Origin: Isoetes taiwanensis
Taxonomy: Eukaryota > Streptophyta > Lycopodiopsida > Isoetales > Isoetaceae
Direction of reading: 5' to 3'
Length of the DNA: 64,000 bases
Assembly: GCA_021234155.1 (NCBI GenBank)
Contig: JAJEKV010000337.1
Span: 248,001 to 312,000, forward strand
Position 1 is the first letter of the stretch, and each line of letters begins with the position of its first letter. Positions 37,829 to 48,814 of the stretch are shown in pieces. Under the pieces are notes generated by a model. The model ran no database searches. It saw nothing but the letters and a program-made list of their open reading frames with translations, and was not told the origin of the DNA. Both the position numbers and the translations under genes were made by a program.

Positions 37829-38138
37829 CACTACAGGGTGTCTTATATAAATGAGACACTAACAAATACTAGTGTGAAAACCATCACAAAATAAGACCAC
37901 CTATTATTTTGAATATGACTGGTCAATAGAATAAAATATAATATAATAAGTGGTGTCTTATTTTATGGCGGGGGAAGTCCCCCGGTATAAAATAAGACTC
38001 CATTGCCCTTACCGAACCTATTTGAACCTACCCGAACCTAAATAATATGTCTTATATGGCTTCGTGTGAAAACCAATTCTTCTTAAATATTGACATGGAC
38101 CAATAGTATGCCTTAAAATATAAGACACACTAGTAGTG
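37829..38138. mobile_element. CACTA-type MITE candidate, about 310 bp
   Basis: The left end CACTACAGGGTGTCTTATAT (37829-37848) is an imperfect inverted copy of the right end, which read backwards starts CACTACTAGTGTGTCTTATA. CACTA termini define the CACTA (En/Spm) superfamily. The flanking triplets are TAA and TGA, so the expected 3-bp target duplication is off by one base. Inside, 37955-37998 forms a second near-perfect palindrome. No coding capacity. Confidence 0.5.
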
Positions 38139-38751
38139 TGAAAAGCCCCTTTGCCGTAGGTTGGGCGAAAAAAGGGGGAGGCCATTGCTTATTTTCCAGT
38201 GGTCTTGGGGGGGGGGAATTATATGGTCGCTGTGCATGGTCCAAAAGGTGGTGCACAGATCTTGTCACGGACAATTTGGAGTAGAAGATGATGTCTCTAT
38301 GCAAAAATCGACCTTCTGGGTGGCAGTGGCATCATCGGCCTCTATTGGAAATGCAGGTAACATTTGAGTTTCTTTTGCTACAAGATGTTCTTCCGTAATC
38401 TAGCAAGGGCCGCTGGGAACGGGTCCTTGGATGCAGAGGGAAGGCATGCAGAGAGTAGTGTTGTTGCGGTAGGTAGGGGTATGTGGAAGGATTTTACCCT
38501 TGCGAGAGAGACAAATTTCCGCCAAAGCTCCCATGTGGAAGTGGGAACATTTCACTCAGTAGATGCCGGGTCTTTTGCATGAAGTCAGGAGGCCTCATGC
38601 TTTCTATGGCGATAGCCTGCATTGTTCATTAGGTGGCCTTCTAAATCGACTAGCCCTTCTGCCAAATCTCTCAATTTTACCATTGCAGCTCTTATGTTTG
38701 TAGATAGGGGTCCAGGGAACACAAGTTTTTCCTCCATGCAAGAAGCTTGTA

Positions 38752-39078
38752 GTGAGGAAGAAAATCATCAGTAAGCCTCTAAGACACAGTGCTGCTAGCA
38801 GGGATGGGCCCTCTTCCTTGGATATTAGTGTCACCATCAGTGTTGGCGGTATGGATGTGTGGAAGACAATATATAGTGCTATGTGTAGGTTCCTGGAATG
38901 TGAGTGCCGGGGTGGCATTGTGAGCTCAGAGAGGGGCTCCAACCTTGACCACCTCCAGGTTGTCTTCAGAATTGCTCTCACTAGTCCTATGGCTGTAAAC
39001 TTGAGGCTGAAAAAGAGCCTGGGGTGGGATATATATATAAACCTGTTCATATTCCAAGACTACGGTGGTGTGCTAGGG
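38752..39078 (+). pseudogene. Rep-like (HUH/HUQ endonuclease) transposon relic
   Basis: An open frame of 109 codons contains GMDVWKTIYSAMCRFL, then GGIVSSERGSNLDHLQVVF and SPMAVNLRLKKSLGWD. The order of a GG..S.ERG segment, an H-hydrophobic-Q motif and a conserved LGWD resembles replication-initiator domains of eukaryotic rolling-circle transposons (replitron-like) that I recall from non-seed plants. Here the second catalytic His position reads Gln (HLQ). I cannot find the downstream tyrosine motif, and the frame ends at 39078, so the copy is partial. A related 38364-38582 frame may belong upstream. Assignment is tentative. Confidence 0.4.
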
Positions 39079-39079
39079 T

Positions 39080-42000
39080 GAACCCTCTGCCTTTTTCTCC
39101 TTAAAGGGAGGGAGGCGTCGAGGGGTGCCCTTTGGTATGGATTTTTTTTTCTGATTATGTGGAGAGGCTTTGTCTCGGATTATTTTTGGCGTAGTGGAGG
39201 AGGGTGGTGGATGGGGCTTGGATCACGGGATGGTAGCCATCAGTTATTAACCGGTTGCGATGACACTTTCCTCTTCTTGGTGGCGTAAGAGAGGAATTTG
39301 CGGAATGTGAAGGGTTCTTTGGATACTTTCTCCTTGGCCTCGGGCATTCTTACGGGTGGGGTAAATGCTACTGCATTATGGGCAGTGACTCATACCTCCC
39401 CTTGTTTGGCTCTATTCCCTTGGAAGGTACTTCCGGGTAATGTGTGTACTAAGCTCTTGGGTATTCCCTTTGGGCTGCAAGGGATGTTTCCATGGGGAGG
39501 TGTGGGATGAGATTTTGGCGATTTCGTAAAACACCTCAATTGGTGGAAGGGCAACAAGTTGTCCATGGCGGCGTAGGATCACTATTGCCAAGTCGGTATT
39601 TGTAGCACTCATGTATATGACATATCTGCGATGTTAGCTCCACGCCGACACCCAATTTTTGGTCCCATTGTTTTTTGGTTGTATGAAGTGTTGTTTTATG
39701 CAAAAAAACAAGAAATGGCCCCAAAAGTCCACGTGGCGGATTTATCCGATTTGCACAAAGAGAGCGTTGTTTTTGGCAAAATTTTCCACGCGTCTTTTTT
39801 AAAAATCCACGCCAAAAAAAAAAAAATTGGTATAGTTTTTGTGACTTTTGTCAAGCGTGTACTTTTTCCTTTATTTGTTTTTTAAAACCACTTGCGTTGT
39901 TTAGCTTTAAAATATCAGCGTAGGTTTTAATTTTACTACACGAAAAACTAAATTACAACACTAGAAATAAAGAACTATAAAAAGAACACGTAGGAAATTG
40001 AAAATAATGTTTTTCAAATGTTCTTTTTCTCAATATGGACCGTCGTTTCAAGTGTTGTTTTTTTGCAAAATTAGGAAAACTGCATGGCCTTTTTTTTTAA
40101 TAAACGAAACACTACATGTGTTATTGAAATCTAGCTATTGTTTTCGTAAAATAAGGACATGTAAAAAGTAATATAATAATTGCGAGAAAAAGCGTGAGTT
40201 TCTAGACCTAATGAGATATTGACACATGGCATAGTTTTTAAATAAAAAAACATTATTCTAGCCAATCAAATATAGACACGTGGCATACTTTTGAAATAAT
40301 AAAGCATTATTATTACACGTAGGAAAAACAAGGTATTGTTTCTAATATATCTTCTAACAAATCAAATGTTGACACGTGGCACACATTATAAAAAAATTAC
40401 TATAGGCCACAATTTAAAAGCTAATATATTATGAATTTTGTATCTATCTTTTTTTATTGTAAAAAAAAAGCCTTTTTGGGAATCGAACCCAAAACAAGTC
40501 CATAAAGCATAATATAAAGCATAATATGCCATGTTATCTCCATTCTCATTTTACACATACTAAACTAGATTGCAATCTAAGTATTAACTTAGATTAAAAC
40601 ATTCAATGGTTTAAAGTTCAAAACAATTGAATTAATAGTTAAGGTTAAAAATTTGCACACAATTGATCTCATTTATTTTATTCCATTGCATTATCTAGCA
40701 AAAATGAATGATCGTGCACTTGATTCAACTCTTATACTTTGCTTTTTGTGCATTCCATTGTCAACGGGATTTGAACCTAAGGAGAGGCCTATTGGCCTTT
40801 CGAGAAGTGCCATTGAGAGGCCCATTGCTTGAGGTTTTTCAGCTTTTACAAAAAATAAATCCAAGAAGAATAACAGGATATAAAAGGAAAGCTCAAAAAT
40901 TAAATCCAAGATGAATTCACGGATACAAAAGTTTGAGAAAGACACATTTCGGAGACGAAAAATGGATTCGGATCAAGAAGATTACGGTAGATTGGAGCGA
41001 GAAAAAGGCACAACTAGAAGCATTTATTGGGCATTCCAAGATTTCCATCTTTACCCTCATCCACCGCCTACGACATATTTCTTTGCTATCTTCTTCCTTC
41101 AACTGCAATGTACCTAAAATACCCGAATGTTCCTACGTAACATGCAAAAATTTCTTTGCAAAACATAAACAATAAACAATAAAAGAACCTCGGGATCTTT
41201 GTTGCGAAAGCAGTCAAACGGCCCGGCCTTGAACCACAAAAGCAGCGGGGAGGGGAACAATTTTTTTCCATCGCAAAAAAAAAAGCGCTGAAGAACGCGT
41301 GAAAGAAGGTGCGGATATGAAGACCGCGAGAAAGAGCGTGAGAAAAAATGGAGGATTTCATGATAATCTTTTTACGTTTACGTTGGTAGGCGACTGGGTA
41401 GAGTCTCCGCATACTCAGATCTTCATCTTTATCATGCGATAAACCGAGTATGCTTTGAACCATAGCCAATCTCGAACCTACAAAGCGGTAGTCCTTGAAG
41501 GATGCAAAACCAGCCATATTTTCGGTAGGGTGTGAAAGGGATTGAATATGGAAGAAAAAAATATTTCAGCTCTTATTCTTGGACCTTGAAAGCTTATTAT
41601 GAGCTCCAAATCATACAGAAAAGAGTGCCCGGAGTGAGCCTCGAGAGAAAATGAAGAAGCGGCGCTAGCTAATCATAAGAAAGCGAATTGAAGAAACTTG
41701 TGTGTGAAGTTCTTTTTAAAATATATGGAGGATTTCCAGCGAGAGAAGCGGGATTTCAAGTGAAGCGAAGCGGATAACAAGAGGAAACAAAATAGGAAGG
41801 CCAGAGAGCAATGGCATTACAAAAGAAAGCGGCCAAGCAAGCCGGACGGCGAAGGGATCCAAAGATAGTATGCACCATAACTTTCGAATCCAATAGGATG
41901 CATGGGACAAGGATCGGGCCATAAATTTTGGCCGAAAAAAGCAATAGCGCCATCTCGACCAATGTGGCCGAGAAATGAGAAAAAACAATGGCGGCAATTT

Positions 42001-42974
42001 TAAATGTCAACCCTGATAATTTTTTTTTAGCATAAGATTATAAGGCGAGGATCATGATCTTCCTATGGGTTTCTCTTGTCCTAAAACTGAGCGTTAAAAA
42101 TAGAGCCAATAAGATCATACTACGAAGATCACCATTTGGGCATTTATCTTCAATTAAATATTTGATGGGGCAATTTTACACATATTTTTAATTCTCAAAT
42201 TTTATTTTTATACCAATCTACTAAAACCAACTACTTAATGGGATGTTTTTATATTATTTGTGGAACATTGCTAAAACCCATTGTGCTAGATCAGCCACCC
42301 GATTGACAAAGGGGCATTCCATGTGCAACTTTCAATAATTAAAAAAGTGCAGAGCCAAAAATATGATAGCTCTTACTTGGGAAAAGGCTAAAGAACAAAG
42401 CCCAAAGCAATCTTGTTTCATTTCCAAGTTTTAGGATCAAAATAAATGCCCAACTTCGCATTTTGGGTCCTAAAGATAATTACATTATAAGCTTATTTGG
42501 AGCATTGAGGAGGCAAGAACTTTGAATCAAACAAACAACTAAAGCTTTCCTTGCCATATGTTTGCATCTCCAAGCGCAATGGCAAAACAAAAGCAAATCT
42601 CCAAGCGCGCTGACGTCCCATCCCGATTCAAATTGCTCCCCAATCATATTTTGTGAAAAAACAAAACAAAGAAATAAAGACACAAAGGGAAATAAATCCT
42701 TCTTTCTAAAGTAAATTCGAACCTCAGAACGCAATGGCCTCACACGAAAACCCCTCAAACACCGGGGCAATGCAACTTTGGTTTTAACACCATCGGTAGC
42801 ATTCACACCCTTTCATATTTAGATGGATGGTTTTCATTTCAAGCCAGCCTAGCGAGTTTGTATCTTTGGGCCGGGAGGTTGGAGTTTGGCATCTGGCATG
42901 AGCTACACTTCAAGAATCCTAAAATGGCAAGACATCTTTCTTTTTTTAGAACCATTCTCAGAATGCCATTGGCA
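39080..42974. other. Gene-poor region with repeated G-box-like sites
   Basis: No gene supported. Between 40215 and 40385, three similar segments each contain GACACRTGGCA; two have the core CACGTGGC of a plant G-box/ABRE and the first has CACATGGC. They are followed by AT-rich spacers, so they look like degenerate repeats rather than a promoter. Reverse-complement pol III B-box-like sites occur at 40478 (GGAATCGAACC) and 40766 (GGATTTGAACC). Confidence 0.4.
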
Positions 42975-43765
42975 TATTTGAGCAACCTTGGCATGTTGGA
43001 GCCATTGACATGTTTGAGTCACCTTGTCATGGTGGAGCCTAGGTGGCATGTTGGAGCTCCATGTGGCATGTTTGAGCCACCTTGCCAAATTTGAGCCTAG
43101 ATGGCATGTTGGAGCCCAAGTGGCATGTTTGAGCCACCTTGTCATGTTTGAGCCTAGGTGGCATGTTTGAACCACCTTGGCATGTTGGGCCCGGGTGGCA
43201 TCTTTGAGCCACCTTTCTTGTTGGAGCCTAGGTGGCATGTTGGAGCCACCTTGGCATGTTGGAGCCTAGGTAGCATGTTTGAACCATCTTGGCATGTTGG
43301 GCACGGGTGGCATGTTTGTGCCACCTTGGAATGCTTGAGCCACCTTGGCATGTTAGAGCCTAGATGGCATGTTGGAGCCACCTTGGCATGTTGGGGTGAC
43401 CTTGGCATGTTAGGGCACGGGTGGCATGTGGAGCCCACGTGGTGTGTTTGAGCCACCTTGGCATATTGGAGCCCACGTGGCATGTTGGAGCCCACATGGC
43501 ATGTTTGAGCCACCTTGGCATGTTTGAGCCTAGGTGGCTTGTTGGAGCCACCTTGACATGTTGGGTAGGGTGGCATGTTGGAGCCCTAGGTGGCGCGTTG
43601 GAGCCTGGGTGGTACGTTGGAGCCTAGGTGGCATGCTAGAGCTCCACGGGGGCATGTTGGAGCCTAGTTGGCGCGTTGGAGCCTACGTGGCATGTTGAAG
43701 CCGCCTTGGCATGTTGGAGCCTAGGTGGCATATTTGAGCCACCTTGGCATGCTTGAGCCTAGGTG
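42975..43765 (+). repeat. Left array of a 19-bp tandem repeat
   Basis: About forty degenerate copies of a 19-bp unit, such as GGCATGTTGGAGCCTAGGT and GGCATGTTGGAGCCACCTT. Since 19 is not a multiple of three, all frames stay open through the array, which explains the long low-complexity frames on both strands. They are not genes. Confidence 0.93.
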
Positions 43766-44488
43766 AGGGGCAAATGCTTGAGCCTCTGGGAGGGCAAATG
43801 CAGTGCCTCCCTTCGAGAACCCGGTTTCCCTATCCGACCATTGAATTTTCCATTCAAGGTGTAACTTTGCTTGGCGGGGCTCAAAAAATTCAAGATACGT
43901 CAGGAGAACATATCAACCGCATGAAAGTGTCTGCGGTCGGCCAGTGTAGAAACCCAAGTGTTTTGTCGTTCGGGCGGTACAAAGGCTCAGGAATGGAGAT
44001 TTGACTTGGCCATGTAAGTCATGTTGAAACAGCAAAATTACCCTAGGGACCAAGTTACCACGGTCATTTTGCAGCAAAAGAAACACGAACCCTCTACATG
44101 GCGTGTTGGACGCACCCTCGGCTAAGGACAATGTTGGAACACTGAACATGTTGGACATGAGCTACTTTGGCTTCAGGAGGCGGGGGTGGTCTTACGCCCA
44201 CGAAACTTGGTCTCCGGGGTAATGTCGATGTTTTGAGTCCGTTGGAAGTCGGATCACGGTTGTTGGAGGGATGGGATAGTTGCCCGTCCGTAGTGGCGTG
44301 GGGGACCCTCTAGAGAGGACCTTTGGGTCGGCTATACGGAAGGTTTTAGGGCTCCATCTTCGGCATCAACGCCCTCCCATTACCTCATGACATTGTGCAA
44401 GATCCTGGTCCAATCTAGCTGGGGTATGGCCTCCAAAACGCAAACCACATTGCCTTGCCGGGTTATTGTAGGGTTTACGTTATGGAGG
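43766..44488 (-). repeat. Inverted copy of the 800-bp unit
   Basis: It reads, on the minus strand, the same blocks in the same order as the three right-hand copies: GGTCCTCT, AGCTCATGTCCAACATG, AGAGGGTTCGTGTTTCTTTT, GCGAAGTCAAATCTCCATT and AAACACTTGGGTTTCTAC. It joins the 19-bp array directly at 43766. Confidence 0.85.
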
Positions 44489-44765
44489 CCAAAATGTGGT
44501 CGATTGCACTTGGGACTGGTGTACCTTTTTTGAACATGCATGCGGAGCCATGGCAATCTGAAATAACGGACTTTGGATCTATTGGCGATCCCGAATCATT
44601 CCAAAAAAATTTGCTACTACAAAATGAACATATGTTCTTGACTTCTAATTGCGACCTTTGGGAGGAGGATAAATCCAAACCCCATTTCGTAGGTTTCTAT
44701 TGCTTCTTGTTTTCAAGCTGCGGCTTCTCGACCATGTCTCGGGTGCAAGCGAATAAAACTTCGAC
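44489..44765 (+). repeat. Central spacer (loop) of the foldback element
   Basis: It lies between inverted copies of the GTAGGGTTTACGTTATGGAG block at about 44467 and 44765. Its left half (to about 44660) is found nowhere else in the window. Its right half repeats the unit tail TAAATCCAAACCCCATTTCG through CGAATAAAACTTCGACCTCC. Confidence 0.7.
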
Positions 44766-44804
44766 CTCCATAACGTAAACCCTACAATAACCTAGCAAGT
44801 TACC

Positions 44805-47140
44805 GGGGTTTATGTTTTGGAGGCCATACCATGGCGATTGGACCAGGATCTTGCACAATGTCATGAGGTAGTGGGAGGGCTTTTGCCGCCCGCGAAACTT
44901 GGTCTCGGAGCCCTAAAACCTTCGAGGAAGAAGTTGACCCAAAGGTCCTCTCTCGGAGGGTCCCGGCCCTGGGACGGGCAACTATCCCATCCACGAAGGC
45001 GTGATCCGACCGCCCACCGGTTCGAAACATCGACATTACCACGGAGACCAAGTTTAGGTGGGCGTAAGACCACCCCGCTCTTGCCGAAGCGCCAAAGTAG
45101 CTCATGTCCAACATGTTCGTAGTGAATTGTCCTTAGCGGAGGGTCGCGGGAATATCTTGCCATGTAGAGGGTTCGTGTTTCTTTTGCTGCAAAAAATGAC
45201 CGTGTAACTTGGTCCCTAGGGTAATTTTCTTTGTTTCGGACGACATGGCGAAGTCAAATCTCCATTCAGGACCTTTATGCTTGCCCGAACGACAAAACAC
45301 TTGGGTTTCTACGATTAAAACTTTGACCTCCGGGGACACTTTTGCGGTTTGATATGTTCTCCCGGACGGATCTTGAATTTTTTTGAGCCCCTTTCGAAGC
45401 AAGTTACTTGAATGGAGAATTCAGCGATTAGGATAGGAAGCCGGACTCAGGGAAGGGAATTTTTGGCATTTGCCCTCGGGAGGAGCACTTTGGTAGGAAA
45501 GCTTGCCTCGGTAAATCCAAACCCCATTTCGGCCGGTTTACATTTGCTTCTTGTTTTCAAGCTGCGGCTTCTGCTCGACCATGTCTCAAGTGCAAGCGAA
45601 TAAAACTTCGACCACCATAGCGTAAACCCTACAATAACCTAGCAGCGCCGCGGGGTTTATGTTTTGGAGGCCATACCCTACCCGGATTGAACCGAGGATC
45701 TTGCACAATGTCATGAGGTAGTGGGGGCGTTGGCGGAAGATGGAGCCCTAAAACCTTCGGAAGAAGTTAGTCTCAAAGGTCCTCTCACGGAGGTCCTTGG
45801 CCGCGGGCGGGCAACTTCGCCCACCCGGAGCTGTGATCGACTCGCCAGCGGTTTCGAAACATCGACATTACCACGGAGACCAAGTTTTGTGGGCGAGAAG
45901 ACCACCCTGCTCCCAGAAAGCGCCAAAATAGCTCATGTCCAACATGTTCGTAGTGAATTGGCCTTAGCGGAGGGTGCGAGAATCTTGCCCAGCCAGGGTT
46001 AGGTGTTTCTTTGCTGCAAAAGTGGCCAGGTGTAATTTGGTCCCAGGGGTAATTTCCTTTGTTTGGACGATATGGCGAAGTCAAATCTCCATTAGGAACC
46101 TTTATCTTGCCCGACGACAAAACACTTGGGTTTCTACTCGGTCGACTTGAGGGACACTGCGGTTTGATATGTTCTCGGGCCGGATCTTGAATTTTTGAGC
46201 TGCTCGAAGCAAGTTACGAATGGAGAATTCAGCGGTCGGATAGGGAAGCCGGGTTCGGGGAAGGGAGGCATTGGCATTTGCCCTCGGGAGGACTGCTTTG
46301 GTAGGAAAGCACGCCTCGGTAAATCCAAATCCCATTTCGGCGGTTTCTATTGCTTCTTGTTTTCAAGCTGCGGCTTCTCGACCATGTCTCAAGTGCAACT
46401 GAATAAAACTTCGACCTCCATAGCGTAAACCCTACAATAACCTAGCAGCATACGGGGTTTATGTTTTGGAGGCCATACCCTACCCTTGATTGGACCCGGG
46501 ATCTTGCACAATGTCATGAGGTAGTGGGAGGCGTTGGCCTTGAAAGATGGAGCCCTAAAACCTCTTAGAAGAAGTTCGTCCCAAAGGTCCTATCACGGAG
46601 GGTCCTTGGCCCACCGGGCGGGCAAGTCTCCCACCGGGCTGTGATCTGACGTGCCAGCGGACTCGAAACATTGACATTACCACGGAGACCAAGTTTCATG
46701 GGCGGAAGACCACCCTGCTCGGGCGCCAAAGTAGCTCATGTCCAACACGTTAAGTAGTGAATTGGCCTTAGCGGAGGGTGCGAGAATCTTGCCATGTAGA
46801 GGGTTCGTGTTTCTTTTGTCGCAAAAATGACCATGTAACTTGGTCCCTAGGGTAATTTCGTGTTTTGGACGATATGGCGAAGTCAAATCTCCATTAGGAA
46901 GCCTTTATCTTTGCCCGACGACAAAACACTTGGGTTTCTACGATTCGACTACAAGACACTGCGCGGAGGGATATGTTCTCGGGGACGGATCTTGAATTTT
47001 TTTGAGCACCTTTCGAAGCAAGTTACGAATAGAGAATTCAGCGGTCCGGATAGGAAGCCCGGGTTAAAGGGAAGGGAGGCATTGGCTTTTGCCCTCCCGG
47101 AGGAGCACTGGTAGGAAAGCCTGCCTCGGTAACCTGATGT
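44805..47140 (+). repeat. Three direct copies of the 800-bp unit
   Basis: Each copy starts GGGGTTTATGTTTTGGAGGC, at about 44805, 45652 and 46454, so the spacings are about 847 and 801 bp. Copies 1 and 2 end with the TAAATCCAAA...CTACAATAACCTAGC tail; copy 3 lacks that tail and runs into the right-hand 19-bp array. Open frames inside differ from copy to copy and are not conserved. Confidence 0.88.
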
Positions 47141-47154
47141 TCGTCTCCTGGGGT

Positions 47155-48055
47155 CTGGCCACCTAGGCTATAACATGCCACCTGGGCTCCAAATGCCACG
47201 TGAGCTCCAACATGCCACGTGAGCTCCAACATGCCAAGTTGGCTCCAACGTGCCACCTAGGCTCAAGCATGCCAAGGTGGCTCAAATAAGCCACATAGGC
47301 TCCAACATGCCACAGGCTTCAACATGCCCGCGTGGGCTCCAACATGCCAACTAGGCTCCAACATGCCTCGTGAGCTCTAGCATGTCACCTAGGCTCCAAC
47401 GTGCCACCTAGGCTCCAACATGCCACCTAGGCTCCAACATGCCAAGGTGGCTCCAACATGCCACCTAGGCTCAAGCGTGCCAAGGTGGCTCAAACATGCC
47501 ACGTAGGCTCCAACATGCCACCTATGCTCCAACATGCCACGTGGTCTCCAACATGCCACCTAGCATGCCACCTAGGCTCCAACATGCCACCTAGGCTCCA
47601 ACATGCCACGGAGGCTCCAACATGCCACGTGAGCTCCAACATGCTAAGTTGGCTCCAGCGTGCCACCTAGGCTCAAAGCACGCCAAGGTGGCTCAAATAT
47701 GCCACCTAGGCTCCAACATGCCACCAAGGCTTCAACATGCCACGTAGGCTCCAACATGCCTAGCATGCCACCTAGGCTCCAACATGCCACCTAGGCTCCA
47801 ACATGCCACGTGAGCTCCAACATGCCACATAGGCTCCAACATGCCAAGTTGGCTCCAACGTGCCACCTAGGCTCAAGCATGCCAATGTGGCTCAAATATG
47901 CCACCATCGGCTCCAACATGCCACGAGAACGCAACATGCCACCGGGCTCCAACATGCCACGTGAGCTCTAACATGACACCTAGGCTCCAACATGCCACCT
48001 ACGGCTCCAACATGCCACCAAGGCTTCAACATGCCACGTAGGCTCCAACGCATGA
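47155..48055 (-). repeat. Right array of the 19-bp tandem repeat, inverted
   Basis: About forty-five degenerate units such as AACATGCCACCTAGGCTCC, the reverse complement of the left array unit. A block of several units (CACGTGAGCTCCAACATG with AAGTTGGCTCCA and neighbours) recurs near 47205, 47625 and 47805, so higher-order duplication has occurred within the array. Confidence 0.93.
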
Positions 48056-48239
48056 ATGACCAAGGCAAGATATGAATGACATGGACATGGACTTGATGAC
48101 GTTAGGATATTGTTAGGATTTTGCGTGGTCCTATGACATTAATGCTTATGGATTTGTTGCAGCGGTCCTGCACCCCGTCAAGGAATACAAATCAAATTCT
48201 TGATGGTTTTGTTATGCAAAAATAGGCGTTAAGTAATTG

Positions 48240-48790
48240 AAGTAGTTGAAGTAACTTGTCTTGCATGGAATACTAGTATAAGGACATGTGATCGTGCTTG
48301 TGCATCACATGTAGCAAATCAAGTACTCTGTCCTACCACTATAAAGACCCGTGATATGGAAGGATAGGACATGTAGAGAATCAAGTATTCTTTCCTACTT
48401 CTATAAAACATGTGACAATAGAAGTATTATACATGTCGTAATTCATGTATTCTTTCCTACAATGCCTTAGCAAATAAAGTACTCTGTCCTACTACTATAA
48501 AGACATGTGACATGGAAGCATACGACATGTAGAGAATCAAGTATTCTTTCCTACTTCTATAAAGACATGTGACAATAGAAGTATTACACATGTCGTAATT
48601 CATGTATTCTTTCCTACAATGCCTTAGCAAATAAAGTACTCTGTCCTACTACTATAAAGACATGTGAATGGAAGTATAGGACATGTAGAGAATCAAATAT
48701 TCTTTCCTACATCTATAAAGACATGTGACAATAGAATTATTAGACATGTAGAAATTCAAGTATTCTTTCCTACAGTGGATTGTATTATAA
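48240..48790. repeat. Tandem repeat with 156-bp period
   Basis: AAGTACTCTGTCCTACYACT occurs at about 48321, 48477 and 48633, a spacing of 156 bp. Within each unit a shorter motif, ATTCTTTCCTAC followed by CTATAAAGACATGTGACAAT, recurs. It sits directly beside the foldback element but shares no motif with it. Confidence 0.85.
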
Positions 48791-48814
48791 AATGACATGT
48801 CACAATAGAAGAAA

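Larger units (their letters stand above)
42975..48055. mobile_element. Large foldback-type element with tandem-repeat arms
   Basis: The outer parts are two arrays of a 19-bp unit in opposite orientation (42975-43765 and 47155-48055). Inside them lie copies of a unit of about 800 bp: one inverted copy on the left (about 43766-44488) and three direct copies on the right. The central spacer is bounded by inverted copies of a block like GTAGGGTTTACGTTATGGAG. The whole forms a giant imperfect palindrome whose right arm has gained two extra units. Drosophila foldback elements and plant foldback repeats likewise have inverted termini built of short tandem repeats (established knowledge). No transposase frame is visible. 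I saw no convincing target-site duplication. Confidence 0.6.

Noticed and set aside
38604-39050. 148-codon minus-strand open frame
   Set aside because: It is the antisense shadow of the Rep-like plus-strand frame at 38752-39078, which has recognisable motifs.
43154-43576. 140-codon minus-strand open frame with repeated Cys/His/Trp-containing units
   Set aside because: It is a translation of the 19-bp tandem array. All frames stay open because the period is not a multiple of three; there is no start context, intron or conserved domain.
47155-48055. Possible CRISPR-like array
   Set aside because: Units are 19 bp, head to tail and without unique spacers, and the genome is eukaryotic with no cas genes.
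48240-48790. Relationship of the 156-bp repeat to the 19-bp arrays
   Set aside because: No shared motif beyond ACATG; the period and composition differ.
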